Origin: a virus
Strand: one strand, 5' to 3'
DNA: 39,877 bases
Virus record (IMG/VR): IMGVR_UViG_3300044726_000143
Span: 1 to 39,877 of that record
Shown in pieces: positions 1 to 7,581 of this stretch. The translations under genes were made by a program, and so were the position numbers. Position 1 is the stretch's first letter. Every line of letters begins with the position of its first letter. The notes beneath the pieces were generated by a model. The model searched no databases, was not told the origin of the DNA, and saw only the letters and a program-made list of their open reading frames with translations.

Positions 1-516
1 GTCGGCGCAGCGACACGGTTCACGCTAGGACAGGCGCCGCCGAACAAGGGCCTGCGCCGGCCAGGCTGGTCACGCGGGCGCATGCGCGAGACCCAATTCA
101 AGACCGGTGCGCTCAACGGCCGCGCCCGCCAGCTGCTGAAGCCGGTCGGCGCTGAACGCGTCAGCAAGGACGGATACCTCGAGCGCAAGGTCCACAACGA
201 GGTGCCGGCCGGCGTGTCACGCGAGGAGGCCAATCGCCTCCGGCAACGTCGCTGGCGCGCGGTCCACCTGATCGTGTGGGAGGCCGCCCACGGCCCGTTG
301 CCGACGGGCCACGCGGTCTGTTTCAAGAACCGCGATAAGCGGGACGTGCGACTCGACAACCTCGAGCTCGTGAAGCGGACCGACTTGATGCAGCGCAATT
401 CCATCCACCACCTGCCGCCTGCGCTCAAGGAGACCGTGCAGCTGCTGGGCCGCGTCAACCGACAGATTCGAAAGCGAGAACGGCATGCCGAAGAACCGAA
501 TCACCGATCTGCGTGA
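1..516 (+). CDS. HNH endonuclease, C-terminal part (5' end cut by contig start)
   Basis: The reading frame is open from base 1, so the gene begins upstream of the window; an ATG at 82 would give only 144 aa. The segment after the first codons (VGAATRF, then NKGLRRPGW) is typical of the linker in phage HNH proteins that carry an N-terminal Myb/HTH-like domain. The HNH part lies at about 259-390: VHLIVWEAAHG, HAVCFKN and LDNLEL give the two His and the Asn of the fold. Family role: site-specific nicking or cutting, often linked to phage DNA packaging, recombination or homing. The matching N-terminal domain is at 38653-38888. Joining 38888 to base 15 keeps the frame and gives 245 aa, a usual length for the family. 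The downstream gene overlaps by 32 bp. Confidence 0.85.
   Translation, partial: VGAATRFTLGQAPPNKGLRRPGWSRGRMRETQFKTGALNGRARQLLKPVGAERVSKDGYLERKVHNEVPAGVSREEANRLRQRRWRAVHLIVWEAAHGPLPTGHAVCFKNRDKRDVRLDNLELVKRTDLMQRNSIHHLPPALKETVQLLGRVNRQIRKRERHAEEPNHRSA
10..135. repeat. 126-bp terminal direct repeat, first copy
   Basis: Identical to 39752-39877. The bases before the two copies differ (positions 1-9 versus 39743-39751), so the contig does not simply repeat its first bases at its end. The repeat implies circular closure, giving about 39,742 bp. The first nine bases, together with 10-14, instead match 38875-38888, which gives a second possible junction. Confidence 0.9.
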
Positions 517-754
517 CCACCTGTTCGCGACGCTCGAGTCGCTGCGCGACGACGAGCGCCCGATGGAGGTGGATCGCGCGAAGGCGATCGCCGATGTGGC
601 GCGGGTGATCGTCGAGTCGGCCAAGGTGGAAGTCCACATGCTCGAACTCACGGGCGCGGCCAGTGGCACCGGGTTCATTCCGGAAGAGGCCTCCCGCGTC
701 GACCAGGCGAAAGCCGTACGCCGTGAACTGGCGGCGATCACCCGGACCGCCTGA
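485..754 (+). CDS. Conserved small phage protein, 89 aa
   Basis: Starts at an ATG inside the end of the HNH gene (32-bp overlap), as expected for a translationally coupled pair. The product is mostly helical and rich in charged residues. The segment DLRDHLFATLESLRDDERPM followed by DRAKAIADVARVIVESAK resembles small proteins that often follow this HNH type in phages of Proteobacteria. No catalytic motif, signal peptide or membrane segment is visible. Function unknown; co-occurrence with the HNH gene suggests an accessory DNA-metabolism role, which is inference only. Confidence 0.75.
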   Translation: MPKNRITDLRDHLFATLESLRDDERPMEVDRAKAIADVARVIVESAKVEVHMLELTGAASGTGFIPEEASRVDQAKAVRRELAAITRTA

Positions 755-793
755 CGTCGCGGTCGTTCAGTGAACTCAATTCTGGAGGACGCA

Positions 794-1039
794 ATGGATA
801 GCATCACGCGGGCAACGACCTCAGGCGGGACCGTCGGGAACCTAACGACGTCGGTGGTGAGCACATCGACCCTCGGCGGCTCGCAGCGCGTCGGCACCTG
901 CTCCCTCTGCGGTGGCGAGGTGCGTGGCGTCCGTGGCACGTGGATGTCGGTGGCGCCCGTGCCGCCGGACTACTGCGCGTCGTGCGGCGCCGTGCGGGCC
1001 GATGACGTGATCGAGATGCGTCGACCGGGCGTGCGGTGA
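794..1039 (+). CDS. Small putative zinc-binding protein, 81 aa
   Basis: The start at 794 is chosen because GGAGG lies at 784-788 at good spacing; an upstream in-frame GTG at 770 lacks such a site. A Ser/Thr-rich N-terminus is followed by two Cys pairs, CSLCGG and YCASCGA, separated by about 25 residues, which fits a single zinc ribbon. Residues between the pairs are Val/Gly-rich with WMSVAPVPPDY. The stop overlaps the next start. Function unknown; such proteins in phages may bind nucleic acid or host proteins. Confidence 0.65.
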   Translation: MDSITRATTSGGTVGNLTTSVVSTSTLGGSQRVGTCSLCGGEVRGVRGTWMSVAPVPPDYCASCGAVRADDVIEMRRPGVR

Positions 1040-1287
1040 TGGTGAGGCTGCACGGCCAACAGTTGTTTATGGCGCTAAAGGCCGCTGGGTTCCCAGTGCC
1101 GGATGAATGCTACTCCGCGTCGATCTATATGGGCGTGACCGACGCGCTGACGATCCGTTACGAGTGCTTCATTACACAGGAGCAGATGCCGGTGATCGCC
1201 GCTGCCTTTGCGGCGCTCGGTGAACCACTCCCGAACACGCCAGGCGAAGGGACGAGGACCGCGGTCGACTGGACGAGGGGCGAGTAA
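1039..1287 (+). CDS. Hypothetical protein, 82 aa
   Basis: Overlaps the previous stop (GTG at 1036 and ATG at 1039 are both possible; ATG preferred). The product has a helical start (HGQQLFMALKAAGFPVPDEC), a short beta stretch (ALTIRYECFITQEQMPVIAAAFAAL) and a polar tail. The layout resembles small phage proteins that pair an amphipathic helix with a two-stranded sheet, but I do not recognise the family. Coupled by a TAATG overlap to the next gene. Confidence 0.6.
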   Translation: MVRLHGQQLFMALKAAGFPVPDECYSASIYMGVTDALTIRYECFITQEQMPVIAAAFAALGEPLPNTPGEGTRTAVDWTRGE

Positions 1288-1526
1288 TGCTGATTGCGCG
1301 CGCGGGTGATAGCCACATCCTGTTGGGCTTGTCGCACGAGAACCTCCGCAGATTGAAGGCCGGCGAGCCGATCCATCTGACGCGGGAGAGCCACGGCATG
1401 GCGCTGCCAGCTGGGATCAGCATCGTCATTCTCGCGGCCGAAACGGAAGACGCGATCCACGAATGGCTCGTTGACCACGGCTACATCGATAAGTCGACGG
1501 TGATGAATCAACGGAGGCCGCTGTGA
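1287..1526 (+). CDS. Hypothetical protein, 79 aa
   Basis: The ATG at 1287 shares its A with the upstream TAA. The sequence has the feel of a small globular alpha/beta protein: LLGLSHENLRRLKAGEPIHL, then GISIVILAAETEDAIHEWLVDHGYI. The pattern 'L..ENL..L..G.PI' followed by a beta strand ending in Ala/Glu occurs in many small phage proteins of unknown role. No Cys clusters, signal peptide or membrane helix. Part of the coupled early operon. Confidence 0.6.
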   Translation: MLIARAGDSHILLGLSHENLRRLKAGEPIHLTRESHGMALPAGISIVILAAETEDAIHEWLVDHGYIDKSTVMNQRRPL

Positions 1527-1771
1527 AGCCATCCGTGATCGCGATGTTCAGGATCATCGCGTCGACGCGCCAGCCAGGCACATGCCGCTCGTGTGGCGCC
1601 GCCATCACCTGGGTGCGGACGTTCCCGAATGAGAAGGCGATGCCGCTCACCGGCGATCCGCTGGCGCTCAAGACCGAGCACGACAACGACCACGGGCTGA
1701 TCGAATTCATAGACTCGAGCGATTCACATTTCGCGAGCTGCCCACAGTCGTCACGGTGGAGTAAGCGATGA
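1523..1771 (+). CDS. Small zinc-ribbon protein, 82 aa
   Basis: GTG start overlapping the end of the previous gene. Contains CRSCGAAITWVRTFPNEKAMPL, the common phage/bacterial ribbon in which a CxxCGA pair is followed by W-x2-T and a K-x-MPL turn. A second metal half-site, HFASCP, is near the C-terminus. Known relatives are uncharacterised and presumed to bind zinc. Gene position in the early operon suggests nucleic-acid or host-protein interaction, which is inference. Confidence 0.7.
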   Translation: MKPSVIAMFRIIASTRQPGTCRSCGAAITWVRTFPNEKAMPLTGDPLALKTEHDNDHGLIEFIDSSDSHFASCPQSSRWSKR

Positions 1772-1773
1772 CG

Positions 1774-2025
1774 TCAGCCAAACGGCACGTCGGGCGGCGC
1801 CTTCTTCGGGTCGGGCGACAGCGTCACGTGCAGCTCGCTATGCACGACGCGCACGATCACACACTGTCGCCACTGGCCGGGCACCTTGAACGTCTGCCCG
1901 CGTTCCGTCGCCCAGGTCGCGCCGAACTCGACGTCGACGTAGTCGCCAGCGCGCGTCGAGCCGGTGTGCGACCGCACCGCTCGAGCGAGCGAGACGCGCT
2001 CCTGGTCAACCACGAGCACAGGCAT
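1774..2025 (-). CDS. Possible antisense-strand small gene, 83 aa
   Basis: On the minus strand, 1774-2130 is open; an internal ATG at 2025 gives a normal-looking protein (YVDVEFGATW, GQTFKVPGQWRQCVIVRV, ending KKAPPDVPFG), while the opposite strand reads as Arg/His-rich noise. The stretch would otherwise be about 290 bp without a gene inside a packed operon. The C-terminal PPDVPF tail superficially recalls acidic tips of SSB-like proteins, but it is not acidic enough to claim this. No convincing ribosome site is seen. It opposes all its neighbours, so confidence is limited. Confidence 0.4.
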   Translation of the reverse strand: MPVLVVDQERVSLARAVRSHTGSTRAGDYVDVEFGATWATERGQTFKVPGQWRQCVIVRVVHSELHVTLSPDPKKAPPDVPFG

Positions 2026-2063
2026 CACCGAGAAGTCGCGCGAGGACACGAGGGAGATTGTAA

Positions 2064-2246
2064 ATGGATCTGAGGACCGGAAAGACCTACGAGACCCGAG
2101 AGCAGGCGATCGCAGACGGCGTGCCGACAAGCGACATCGCGCACGTTGACAGGCGCCTGGCCGACGGGAAGCTGATCGTCAAGTTCAGCAAAGGCTCGTT
2201 CAAATCGTATCGCCGTGACGACGGCCAACTGGTGCGCGTCTCATGA
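2064..2246 (+). CDS. Small conserved protein, 60 aa
   Basis: Begins MDLRTGKTYETREQAIADGV and ends with VKFSKGSFKSYRRDDGQLVR. The pattern of a TGK-Y-x-TREEA-x-ADG opening followed by a basic strand is seen in short bacterial and phage proteins of unknown function. It looks like a small beta-alpha-beta fold with a basic C-terminal half that could contact nucleic acid. ATG preceded by GGGAG at 2051-2055. Overlaps the next gene by 4 bp. Confidence 0.65.
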   Translation: MDLRTGKTYETREQAIADGVPTSDIAHVDRRLADGKLIVKFSKGSFKSYRRDDGQLVRVS

Positions 2247-2689
2247 CGCACACGTACGCCGTTCTTCCCGTGCCGCACGCCGTGTACGCAGCCGTTCGGG
2301 CGTTACTCGAAGCCGCTGGCTACGAGCACGCCTTTCATGACACGTCGGACGGAGACGTCATCGACATGCACGGTATCGCCCTGCGGTCGAATCGCGGACC
2401 GGCGGGAGCCGTGGGAGACAACATCACCGTGAGCACGCTGGTGAGCCGGCGCGACGGTCAGGGCAAAGTCGAGTTTCAACTCAATAGCGAACTGACGCAG
2501 ATGGATCTCGACAAAGCCCGCGAGGTCGTCGGGATGCTTTCGGCGGCCATCGAGGCGGCCGTCAGCGACTCGCTGATCGTGCAGTTTCTCACCGAGAAGA
2601 TCGGGCTGGATCTCGACCGGGCGAACGCGGCGCTCATCGATTTCCGCGAGATGCGACAGGGTTCGCGCGGGCGTGTGCATCCATCGTGA
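2243..2689 (+). CDS. Conserved phage hypothetical protein, 148 aa
   Basis: Starts in an ATGA overlap with the previous stop. The N-terminal half has VPHAVYAAVRALLEAAGYEHAF and then HGIALRSNRG, as in phage proteins in which a short helix precedes a 'D..HG.AL' turn. The C-terminal half is helical (DKAREVVGMLSAAIEAAVSDSLIVQFLTEKIGLD, described in pieces). No enzyme motif is recognised. Its stop overlaps the GTG start of the HerA-like ATPase, so the two are probably co-translated. Confidence 0.65.
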   Translation: MTHTYAVLPVPHAVYAAVRALLEAAGYEHAFHDTSDGDVIDMHGIALRSNRGPAGAVGDNITVSTLVSRRDGQGKVEFQLNSELTQMDLDKAREVVGMLSAAIEAAVSDSLIVQFLTEKIGLDLDRANAALIDFREMRQGSRGRVHPS

Positions 2690-4494
2690 CGAAGACGTTC
2701 ACGATCGGCCCTGGTCTCACCTGCGATGCGGATCGCCTCGTCGCTTCGCGGCTGCTGATTCAGGCGAACTCCGGCGGCGGCAAGACGCGCACGTTGCGCC
2801 GACTGCTCGAGCAGAGCCACGGGCGACTGCAGCATCTCGTGATCGACCCGGAGGGCGAATACCACACGCTGCGCGAGCAGTTCGATTACGTGCTGGCGGC
2901 GCCGTCCGGTGGTGACACCGTCGCGCATCCGCGGACCGCGGCCATGCTCGCCGAGCGCCTGCTCCAGTTGAACGTGTCGGCGATCCTCGACATCTACGAG
3001 CTCAACCCGGACCATCGCGTCCTGTTCGTGCAGCGGTTCCTCGACGCCCTGGTGAATGCTCCACGGGAATTGTGGCATCCGGCGCTGATCGTGCTGGACG
3101 AAGCGCATGTCTACGCCCCGGAAGGCAAGGAGAACGCCAGCACGACGGCCGTCAAGGCCTTGGCGTCGCGCGGCCGGAAGCGCGGGTTCTGCCTGGTGCC
3201 GGCCACACAGCGCCTGGCGAAGCTGTCGAAGGACGTCGCGGCCGAGTGCAACAACAAACTGATCGGGCGCTGCACGCTCGACGTGGACATCAAGCGTGCG
3301 GCCGAGGAGCTCGGATTCAGCACGAATGAACAGCGGTTGTCCCTGCGGCACCTCGAGCCAGGTCAGTTCTACGCCTACGGGCCGGCATTCGACGTCAAGG
3401 CGCCGGTTCTGGTCATGGTCGGTGCGATCAAGACCTCGCACCCGGAGCCAGGGCAGAAAGCCGCACCGGTGCCGGCGCCGACCGACAAGGTCAAGAAGGT
3501 CCTGCAGCAGCTGGCCGACCTGCCCGCGGAAGCCGAGGAGCGCGAGAAGACCGTCGCGCAGCTGAAGGCAGAGAATCAGGCTCTGAAACGCGAAGTTGCG
3601 CAAAGGAGCACTTCCTCTTTTTCGACATCGAATGAGCATGCGAAGCCTGCGAAGGATGCGCCACCGTCATTGACCGATGGCGACCGCGCGCTGATCGAGA
3701 AATTCAGCACACGGCTCGAAGTCGCGATCGACGCGATGTCCGGCAACCGCCAGCCGTTGATCACGCTCGTATCGGCAAATCTCCAGCGTGCTGTGCAGGA
3801 ATTCGAGGCGACGGCGCGCGCGATGACGTCACGCGACGAAAAGGCGTTCCTTGAATTCCTCGAGGCGAAGTCGTTCAAGGAGCTGCTCGAGAAGTTGCAG
3901 GGGCTCGCGGTCGCGCCATCGAAGCCATTACCGCGATCAGTCACTGAGTCAGTCAGACACCAGCCGACTCTCAACGGGTCTACCGTTGTTCCGCCGCAGA
4001 TTCGTCACACTAATACTAATAACAACAGCACTCTGCCACCGGGAGAGCTCGCGACCCTCACCGCGGCCCTGACCTATCCAGATGGGTTGGAGCGCAATCG
4101 CCTCAGCGTGCTGACCGGGTATAAGCGCTCATCTCGAGACGCCTACATCGCGCGGTTGGCACAAAAGGGATTGATTGAAATCCGTGGCCAGTCGATCTAT
4201 CCGACTTCAGACGGTCAGGCCGCGCTGCCAGGTTTCGAACCGCTGCCCACGGGCGCCGCCCTGGTTGAATACTGGCGAGGACGATTACCTGAGGGCGAAC
4301 GCCGAACACTCGACGTGCTCCTCAACACCGGTGGCGACACCGCCCGCGACCTCATCGACGAATCCACCGGCTACAAGCGATCGAGCCGTGACGCCTACTT
4401 GGTGCGGATGAAAGCGCGAGGCATCGTCGAGTTCGTGGGACCAGGCCTCGTGCGCGCGGCGGCTGAGCTCCTCGACGGCGAGGGCACCGCATGA
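2686..4494 (+). CDS. HerA/FtsK-like P-loop ATPase with tandem winged-helix C-terminus
   Basis: GTG start overlapping the upstream TGA. Residues 26-36 (QANSGGGKTRT, Lys33) form the Walker A motif and LIVLDEAHVYAP (Asp138, Glu139) the Walker B; DPEGEYH after strand 2 and SRGRKRG/ATQR further on match HerA-type (DUF87) DNA translocases. A Gln/Glu-rich coiled segment covers about 265-305. The C-terminal third holds two winged-helix units, each containing TGYKRSSRDAY (starting at about 477 and 561, 84 residues apart), so it arose by internal duplication. HerA proteins pump DNA and usually pair with the nuclease NurA. No NurA is seen, but an HNH nuclease follows with a 4-bp overlap. The role could be DNA-end processing, defence or packaging support. 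Confidence 0.8.
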   Translation: MTKTFTIGPGLTCDADRLVASRLLIQANSGGGKTRTLRRLLEQSHGRLQHLVIDPEGEYHTLREQFDYVLAAPSGGDTVAHPRTAAMLAERLLQLNVSAILDIYELNPDHRVLFVQRFLDALVNAPRELWHPALIVLDEAHVYAPEGKENASTTAVKALASRGRKRGFCLVPATQRLAKLSKDVAAECNNKLIGRCTLDVDIKRAAEELGFSTNEQRLSLRHLEPGQFYAYGPAFDVKAPVLVMVGAIKTSHPEPGQKAAPVPAPTDKVKKVLQQLADLPAEAEEREKTVAQLKAENQALKREVAQRSTSSFSTSNEHAKPAKDAPPSLTDGDRALIEKFSTRLEVAIDAMSGNRQPLITLVSANLQRAVQEFEATARAMTSRDEKAFLEFLEAKSFKELLEKLQGLAVAPSKPLPRSVTESVRHQPTLNGSTVVPPQIRHTNTNNNSTLPPGELATLTAALTYPDGLERNRLSVLTGYKRSSRDAYIARLAQKGLIEIRGQSIYPTSDGQAALPGFEPLPTGAALVEYWRGRLPEGERRTLDVLLNTGGDTARDLIDESTGYKRSSRDAYLVRMKARGIVEFVGPGLVRAAAELLDGEGTA

Positions 4495-4871
4495 CACTCG
4501 CCCCCCTGCGCCCGTGTCCGTTCCCGCGTTGCCGTACGTTGGTTCGGCCGCCGGCGTCGCACTGCCGCGACCACACACGCCAGGTCGATCTTGCGCGAGG
4601 CTCCGCACGCGAGCGCGGTTACAACACCGCACAGTGGCGCTCCTTCCGTGCGCACTGGCTCGCCGTGCATCCGTGGTGTGGCGACCGGCAGCACGGCACG
4701 AGCGACCACTCACGCTGCGCGACCGACAAGCTGCGTGTCCTCGCCACCGACGTCGATCACATCGAGCGCGTCACCGGCCCAGACGATCCTCGCTTCTACG
4801 ATCCGATGGCCGTGCAGTCGCTCTGCCACAGCTGCCACGCACGCAAGACCAGGAAGGAGCAACGCCCTTGA
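4491..4871 (+). CDS. HNH endonuclease next to terminase
   Basis: 126 aa. An N-terminal Cys/His cluster (CPFPRC, SHCRDH) precedes a classical HNH core: DVDHIERV supplies the DH pair, then the D-P-RFYDP loop, and QSLCHSCHARKT supplies the second metal-binding half and final His. The segment RERGYNTAQWRSFRAHWLAVHPWC is the usual lead-in of terminase-linked HNH proteins. In HK97-type phages such proteins are needed with TerS/TerL for specific cleavage at cos. Its place just before the putative packaging site and terS supports that job here. ATGA overlap with the upstream ATPase. Confidence 0.9.
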   Translation: MTLAPLRPCPFPRCRTLVRPPASHCRDHTRQVDLARGSARERGYNTAQWRSFRAHWLAVHPWCGDRQHGTSDHSRCATDKLRVLATDVDHIERVTGPDDPRFYDPMAVQSLCHSCHARKTRKEQRP

Positions 4872-5014
4872 TCCGATGGCTGGCCTGGCTCTGGTCGCCG
4901 TGCCGTCTCGGCCATCAGCCTCGGATGTACGAGCGCGACTCGGGCGGTCGTCTCCTGCTCGTCTGTCCGCGCTGTCGACACGCGCGTGTCATCCGCCTCA
5001 GGGTGTCCGCATGA
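4868..5014 (+). CDS. Small basic Cys-containing protein, 48 aa
   Basis: A TTG at 4868 overlaps the HNH stop (TTGA). The translation is short, Trp/Arg-rich at the start (LIRWLAWLWSP), with one isolated Cys at C13 and one pair, VCPRCRHARVIRLRVS. Proteins with 'C..GH....' plus 'CxRC.H' spacing occur between HNH and terS genes in related phages as tiny zinc-finger proteins. The start codon and size make this less secure than its neighbours. Confidence 0.45.
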   Translation: MIRWLAWLWSPCRLGHQPRMYERDSGGRLLLVCPRCRHARVIRLRVSA

Positions 5015-5212
5015 CACGTTCCGATTCCGATCCGCGAACGCATTTTCGATTTCGATTTTCATTTCTATTTCGATCATCCGATCGATCGCGAGCGATCAGG
5101 TCGACCGGGGGGATCGAAAATCGCTGGCGGCCGACCCCCGGCAAACCATCTGGGCCATTCGCTCGTGCACGGGGCCATTCGAAAGGCGTAATCCAATGAG
5201 AGGGCTATTCAT
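5015..5212. promoter_or_regulatory. Non-coding gap before terS: candidate packaging (cos) region
   Basis: Between the HNH genes and terS lies about 200 bp with no credible gene. CGAT occurs eight times in 75 bp (starts at 5022, 5028, 5047, 5053, 5071, 5079, 5083, 5093), partly in T-rich spacing unlike the rest of the genome. Next come the palindrome GGTCGACC (5099-5106), a run of six G (5107-5112) and a dyad CCGGGGG / CCCCCGG (5105-5111, 5135-5141). In HK97-type phages cos, with a GC-rich overhang and TerS-binding repeats, sits just here. Assignment is by position and pattern; cleavage coordinates cannot be read. Confidence 0.45.
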
Positions 5213-5689
5213 ATGGCGGGGGTGAAGGGCCGCAGCGGTGGCGCCCGTCCTGGCGCCGGACGCAAGCGTCGGGACCCACAGGCAAATTGGTTGTCGGGCG
5301 CGACGTCCGGCCCGAGGCCGGTGCCGCGAGCGCCAGCATCGAGCCGCGCGGACGCGCGTGTGAAGCCGCCGACCAACTTGCCGGCCGATGCCCTCACCAT
5401 CTGGAAGGCGCTGGCGCCGTTCGCCCTGGCCGAGCAGACGTTGACGCCGGCGACGGCGATGGCGTTTGCCTGCCTCTGCCGGAACATTGTGATTCTTCGA
5501 AAGCTCGAGGCGGCGCCGCTGACCTGTGCCGGTCCGGATCACCGCGGCATGCTGCAGCGTGTGGAAATGGGCTGGTCGCGGTTCCGGCTGATGCCGGACG
5601 GACGGCCGGTGGTCGCCGACGAGCGGCCGCAGGACGAATGGAGCGACTTCGACGCCCCGCTGTCGGTGATTCGTGGACACAAAGTGTGA
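5213..5689 (+). CDS. terS: Terminase small subunit
   Basis: 158 aa, beginning MAGVKGRSGGARPGAGRKRR, the basic, Gly-rich opening shared by P27-family phage small terminases. A Pro/Ala-rich linker (about 30-55) leads to a helical body (ADALTIWKALAPFALAEQTL, then AMAFACLCRNIVILRKLEAAP), matching the central oligomerisation helices. It recognises the packaging site and passes DNA to the large subunit. Start at 5213 follows a GGGCTATTCAT leader. The stop overlaps the GTG of terL, and it sits directly downstream of the candidate cos region. Confidence 0.85.
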   Translation: MAGVKGRSGGARPGAGRKRRDPQANWLSGATSGPRPVPRAPASSRADARVKPPTNLPADALTIWKALAPFALAEQTLTPATAMAFACLCRNIVILRKLEAAPLTCAGPDHRGMLQRVEMGWSRFRLMPDGRPVVADERPQDEWSDFDAPLSVIRGHKV

Positions 5690-7362
5690 CGAACATCGAG
5701 TCGATCGACGGCTACGCGCGCGCCGTCGTGGACGGCGACATCCCCGCGGGCAAGTATCACCGGCGCGCCTGCCTCCGGCATCTCGAGGATCGTGATCGTG
5801 AACAGGCGGGCACCTTTGCGTGGACGTTCCACGAGCCCAGCATCGACCGCATCATCACGTATTTCTCTCGGCTGAAGCACTACAAGGGCGAATGGGCCGG
5901 GCAGCCGATTGCGCTCGCCGCGTGGCAGCAGTTCATTGAGGGATCGCTGGCCGGCTGGGTAGACCCGCTCACCGGGCTGCGCCGGATTCGGCAGGCGTAC
6001 GTCGAGGTGCCGCGGAAGAACGGGAAGACCTTGATCGGCGGCGGCAACGCCAACTATTTCACGTTTCTCGACAACGAGCCCGGTGCGGAAGGCTACTGCG
6101 GGGCCGTCAAACGCGATCAGGCCAAGATCGCGTTCAACGATGCGAAAAAGCTGGTGCAGTCCTCCGGTTTGAAGTCGCGCATTCAGGTGCGCGTCGGCAA
6201 CCTCCACCGGGCCGACACGGAATCCAAGCTCGAGCCACTGGGGGCTGACTACGATTCCACGGACGGCCTCAACGTGCATTTCGTGCTGATCGATGAGTAC
6301 CACGCGCATACGACCCGCGGCCTGGTCGACGTCCTCGAAACGGCGATGGCGGCGCGCCGACAGCCGTTGATGCTGAAGATCACGACTGCCGGGAACGATC
6401 CGGTGTCGCCGTGCGGCGACGAACACGACTACGCCTGCAAGATCCTCGACGGCGTCATTGCGGACGACACCTACTTCGCGTTCATCGCGCACGCCGATCC
6501 CGAGGACGACTGGCTGGACGAGAAGACTTGGGCGAAAGCCAATCCGAACTACGGCGTCTCCGTGAAAGTCGACGACATGCGCGCGCTGGCGACGAAGGCG
6601 AAGAACATGCCCGCCGCGGCCGCCACCTTTAAGCAGAAGCGTCTGAACTTGTGGGTGAATGCCGATGCGCCCTGGCTGTCGCTGGACGGCTGGCGCCGCG
6701 GGCAGACGATCTGGTCCGAAGACGACCTGCGCGGCCGCGCCTGTTTCATCGGCATCGACCTGTCGAGCAAGATCGACCTGACCGCCGTCGTGCTGCTGTT
6801 TCCACCGGACGAGACCACCGACGACGTGACCTGGCGGATCATTCCGTGGTGTTTGACGCCCGAGGACTCGCTCGTCGAGCGGGCGCACCGCGACCGCGCC
6901 CCCTACGAGACGTGGGTGCGGCAGGGCTTCCTCCGCACCAATCCCGGCAACCGCATCGACCAGGACGCCGTGCGCGAGCTCGTGCAGCTCGCCGCCGACC
7001 GCTACGACGTCCAGCAGATCGGTGTCGACCCCTGGAACGCGGGGAACCTCATGAAGGATCTCGGCGAGACGGACGGCTATCCAGTCATCGAAGTCCCGCA
7101 GAACCTCGCGCAGATGAGCGCGCCCTCCAAGGACTTTGAGGCCGACGTCCTCGACGCCCTGGTTGACGCCGGTGGGCACCCGCTCATGGGGTGGTGTATC
7201 AGCAACGCCGTCGTCCAGCGCGACAACAAGGACAACATCTACCCGACCAAGAAGCGGAGCCGCGGTCGCATCGACCCGGTCGTCGCCGCGCTCATCGCGC
7301 GCAAGCTGGCCGCGGTCGGGGACGATGGGCCGCCCGATGATCCGGTACTGGTGACCATATGA
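5686..7362 (+). CDS. terL: Terminase large subunit
   Basis: 558 aa from a GTG overlapping the terS stop; the frame is open further upstream but only as a shadow of terS. The ATPase half has VEVPRKNGKTLIGGG (Walker A at about 107-120, in the K-N-G-K-T form of this family) and FVLIDEYHAH (Asp203/Glu204, Walker B plus catalytic Glu), then KITTAGND as the coupling motif. The nuclease half has FIGIDLSSKIDLTAV (Asp358) and VGVDPWN. This is the Terminase_1/YmfN type that cuts concatemers and drives ATP-powered packaging through the portal. The downstream gene overlaps by 4 bp. Confidence 0.95.
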   Translation: MTNIESIDGYARAVVDGDIPAGKYHRRACLRHLEDRDREQAGTFAWTFHEPSIDRIITYFSRLKHYKGEWAGQPIALAAWQQFIEGSLAGWVDPLTGLRRIRQAYVEVPRKNGKTLIGGGNANYFTFLDNEPGAEGYCGAVKRDQAKIAFNDAKKLVQSSGLKSRIQVRVGNLHRADTESKLEPLGADYDSTDGLNVHFVLIDEYHAHTTRGLVDVLETAMAARRQPLMLKITTAGNDPVSPCGDEHDYACKILDGVIADDTYFAFIAHADPEDDWLDEKTWAKANPNYGVSVKVDDMRALATKAKNMPAAAATFKQKRLNLWVNADAPWLSLDGWRRGQTIWSEDDLRGRACFIGIDLSSKIDLTAVVLLFPPDETTDDVTWRIIPWCLTPEDSLVERAHRDRAPYETWVRQGFLRTNPGNRIDQDAVRELVQLAADRYDVQQIGVDPWNAGNLMKDLGETDGYPVIEVPQNLAQMSAPSKDFEADVLDALVDAGGHPLMGWCISNAVVQRDNKDNIYPTKKRSRGRIDPVVAALIARKLAAVGDDGPPDDPVLVTI

Positions 7363-7565
7363 CCAACAAACGTGACCGCACCGACGAGGACGAAGCGAAG
7401 TTGGCGCGCCGACGCGCCCGCCTGATGACGGTGAAGGAATACGCGGCCGTCGCGCGGCTACACCCGCAGAGCGTGTGGCGCCGGGTCCGCGAACAACGCC
7501 AGGTCGGCGTGCATCGGGTCGGCGGCGGCATCCGATTGGAACCGCCAGACGACGAGGATGACTGA
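7359..7565 (+). CDS. Small HTH protein between terL and portal, 68 aa
   Basis: ATGA overlap with terL. The core LMTVKEYAAVARLHPQSVWRRV looks like the first two helices of a MerR/excisionase-type winged helix (helix, turn at RLHPQS, recognition helix), followed by GVHRVGGGIRLEP, a short wing, and an acidic DDEDD end. Such tiny DNA-binding proteins in late operons may be regulators or packaging accessories. Role unknown. Confidence 0.7.
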   Translation: MTNKRDRTDEDEAKLARRRARLMTVKEYAAVARLHPQSVWRRVREQRQVGVHRVGGGIRLEPPDDEDD

Positions 7566-7581
7566 CAGGAGGGAAACGACG

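Noticed and set aside
1768-2073. + strand frame MTSAKRHVGRRLLRVGRQRH in the gap after the zinc-ribbon gene
   Set aside because: Arg/His-rich shadow; the opposite strand gives a normal protein composition.
5011-5199. Open frame beginning MTRSDSDPRTHFRFRFSF in the gap before terS
   Set aside because: Low-complexity Phe/Arg/Ser translation arises from the repeated CGAT/TTTC DNA; the region is better explained as a packaging site.
5539-7179. 546-codon minus-strand frame opposite terL
   Set aside because: Shadow of terL, which has complete ATPase and nuclease motifs.
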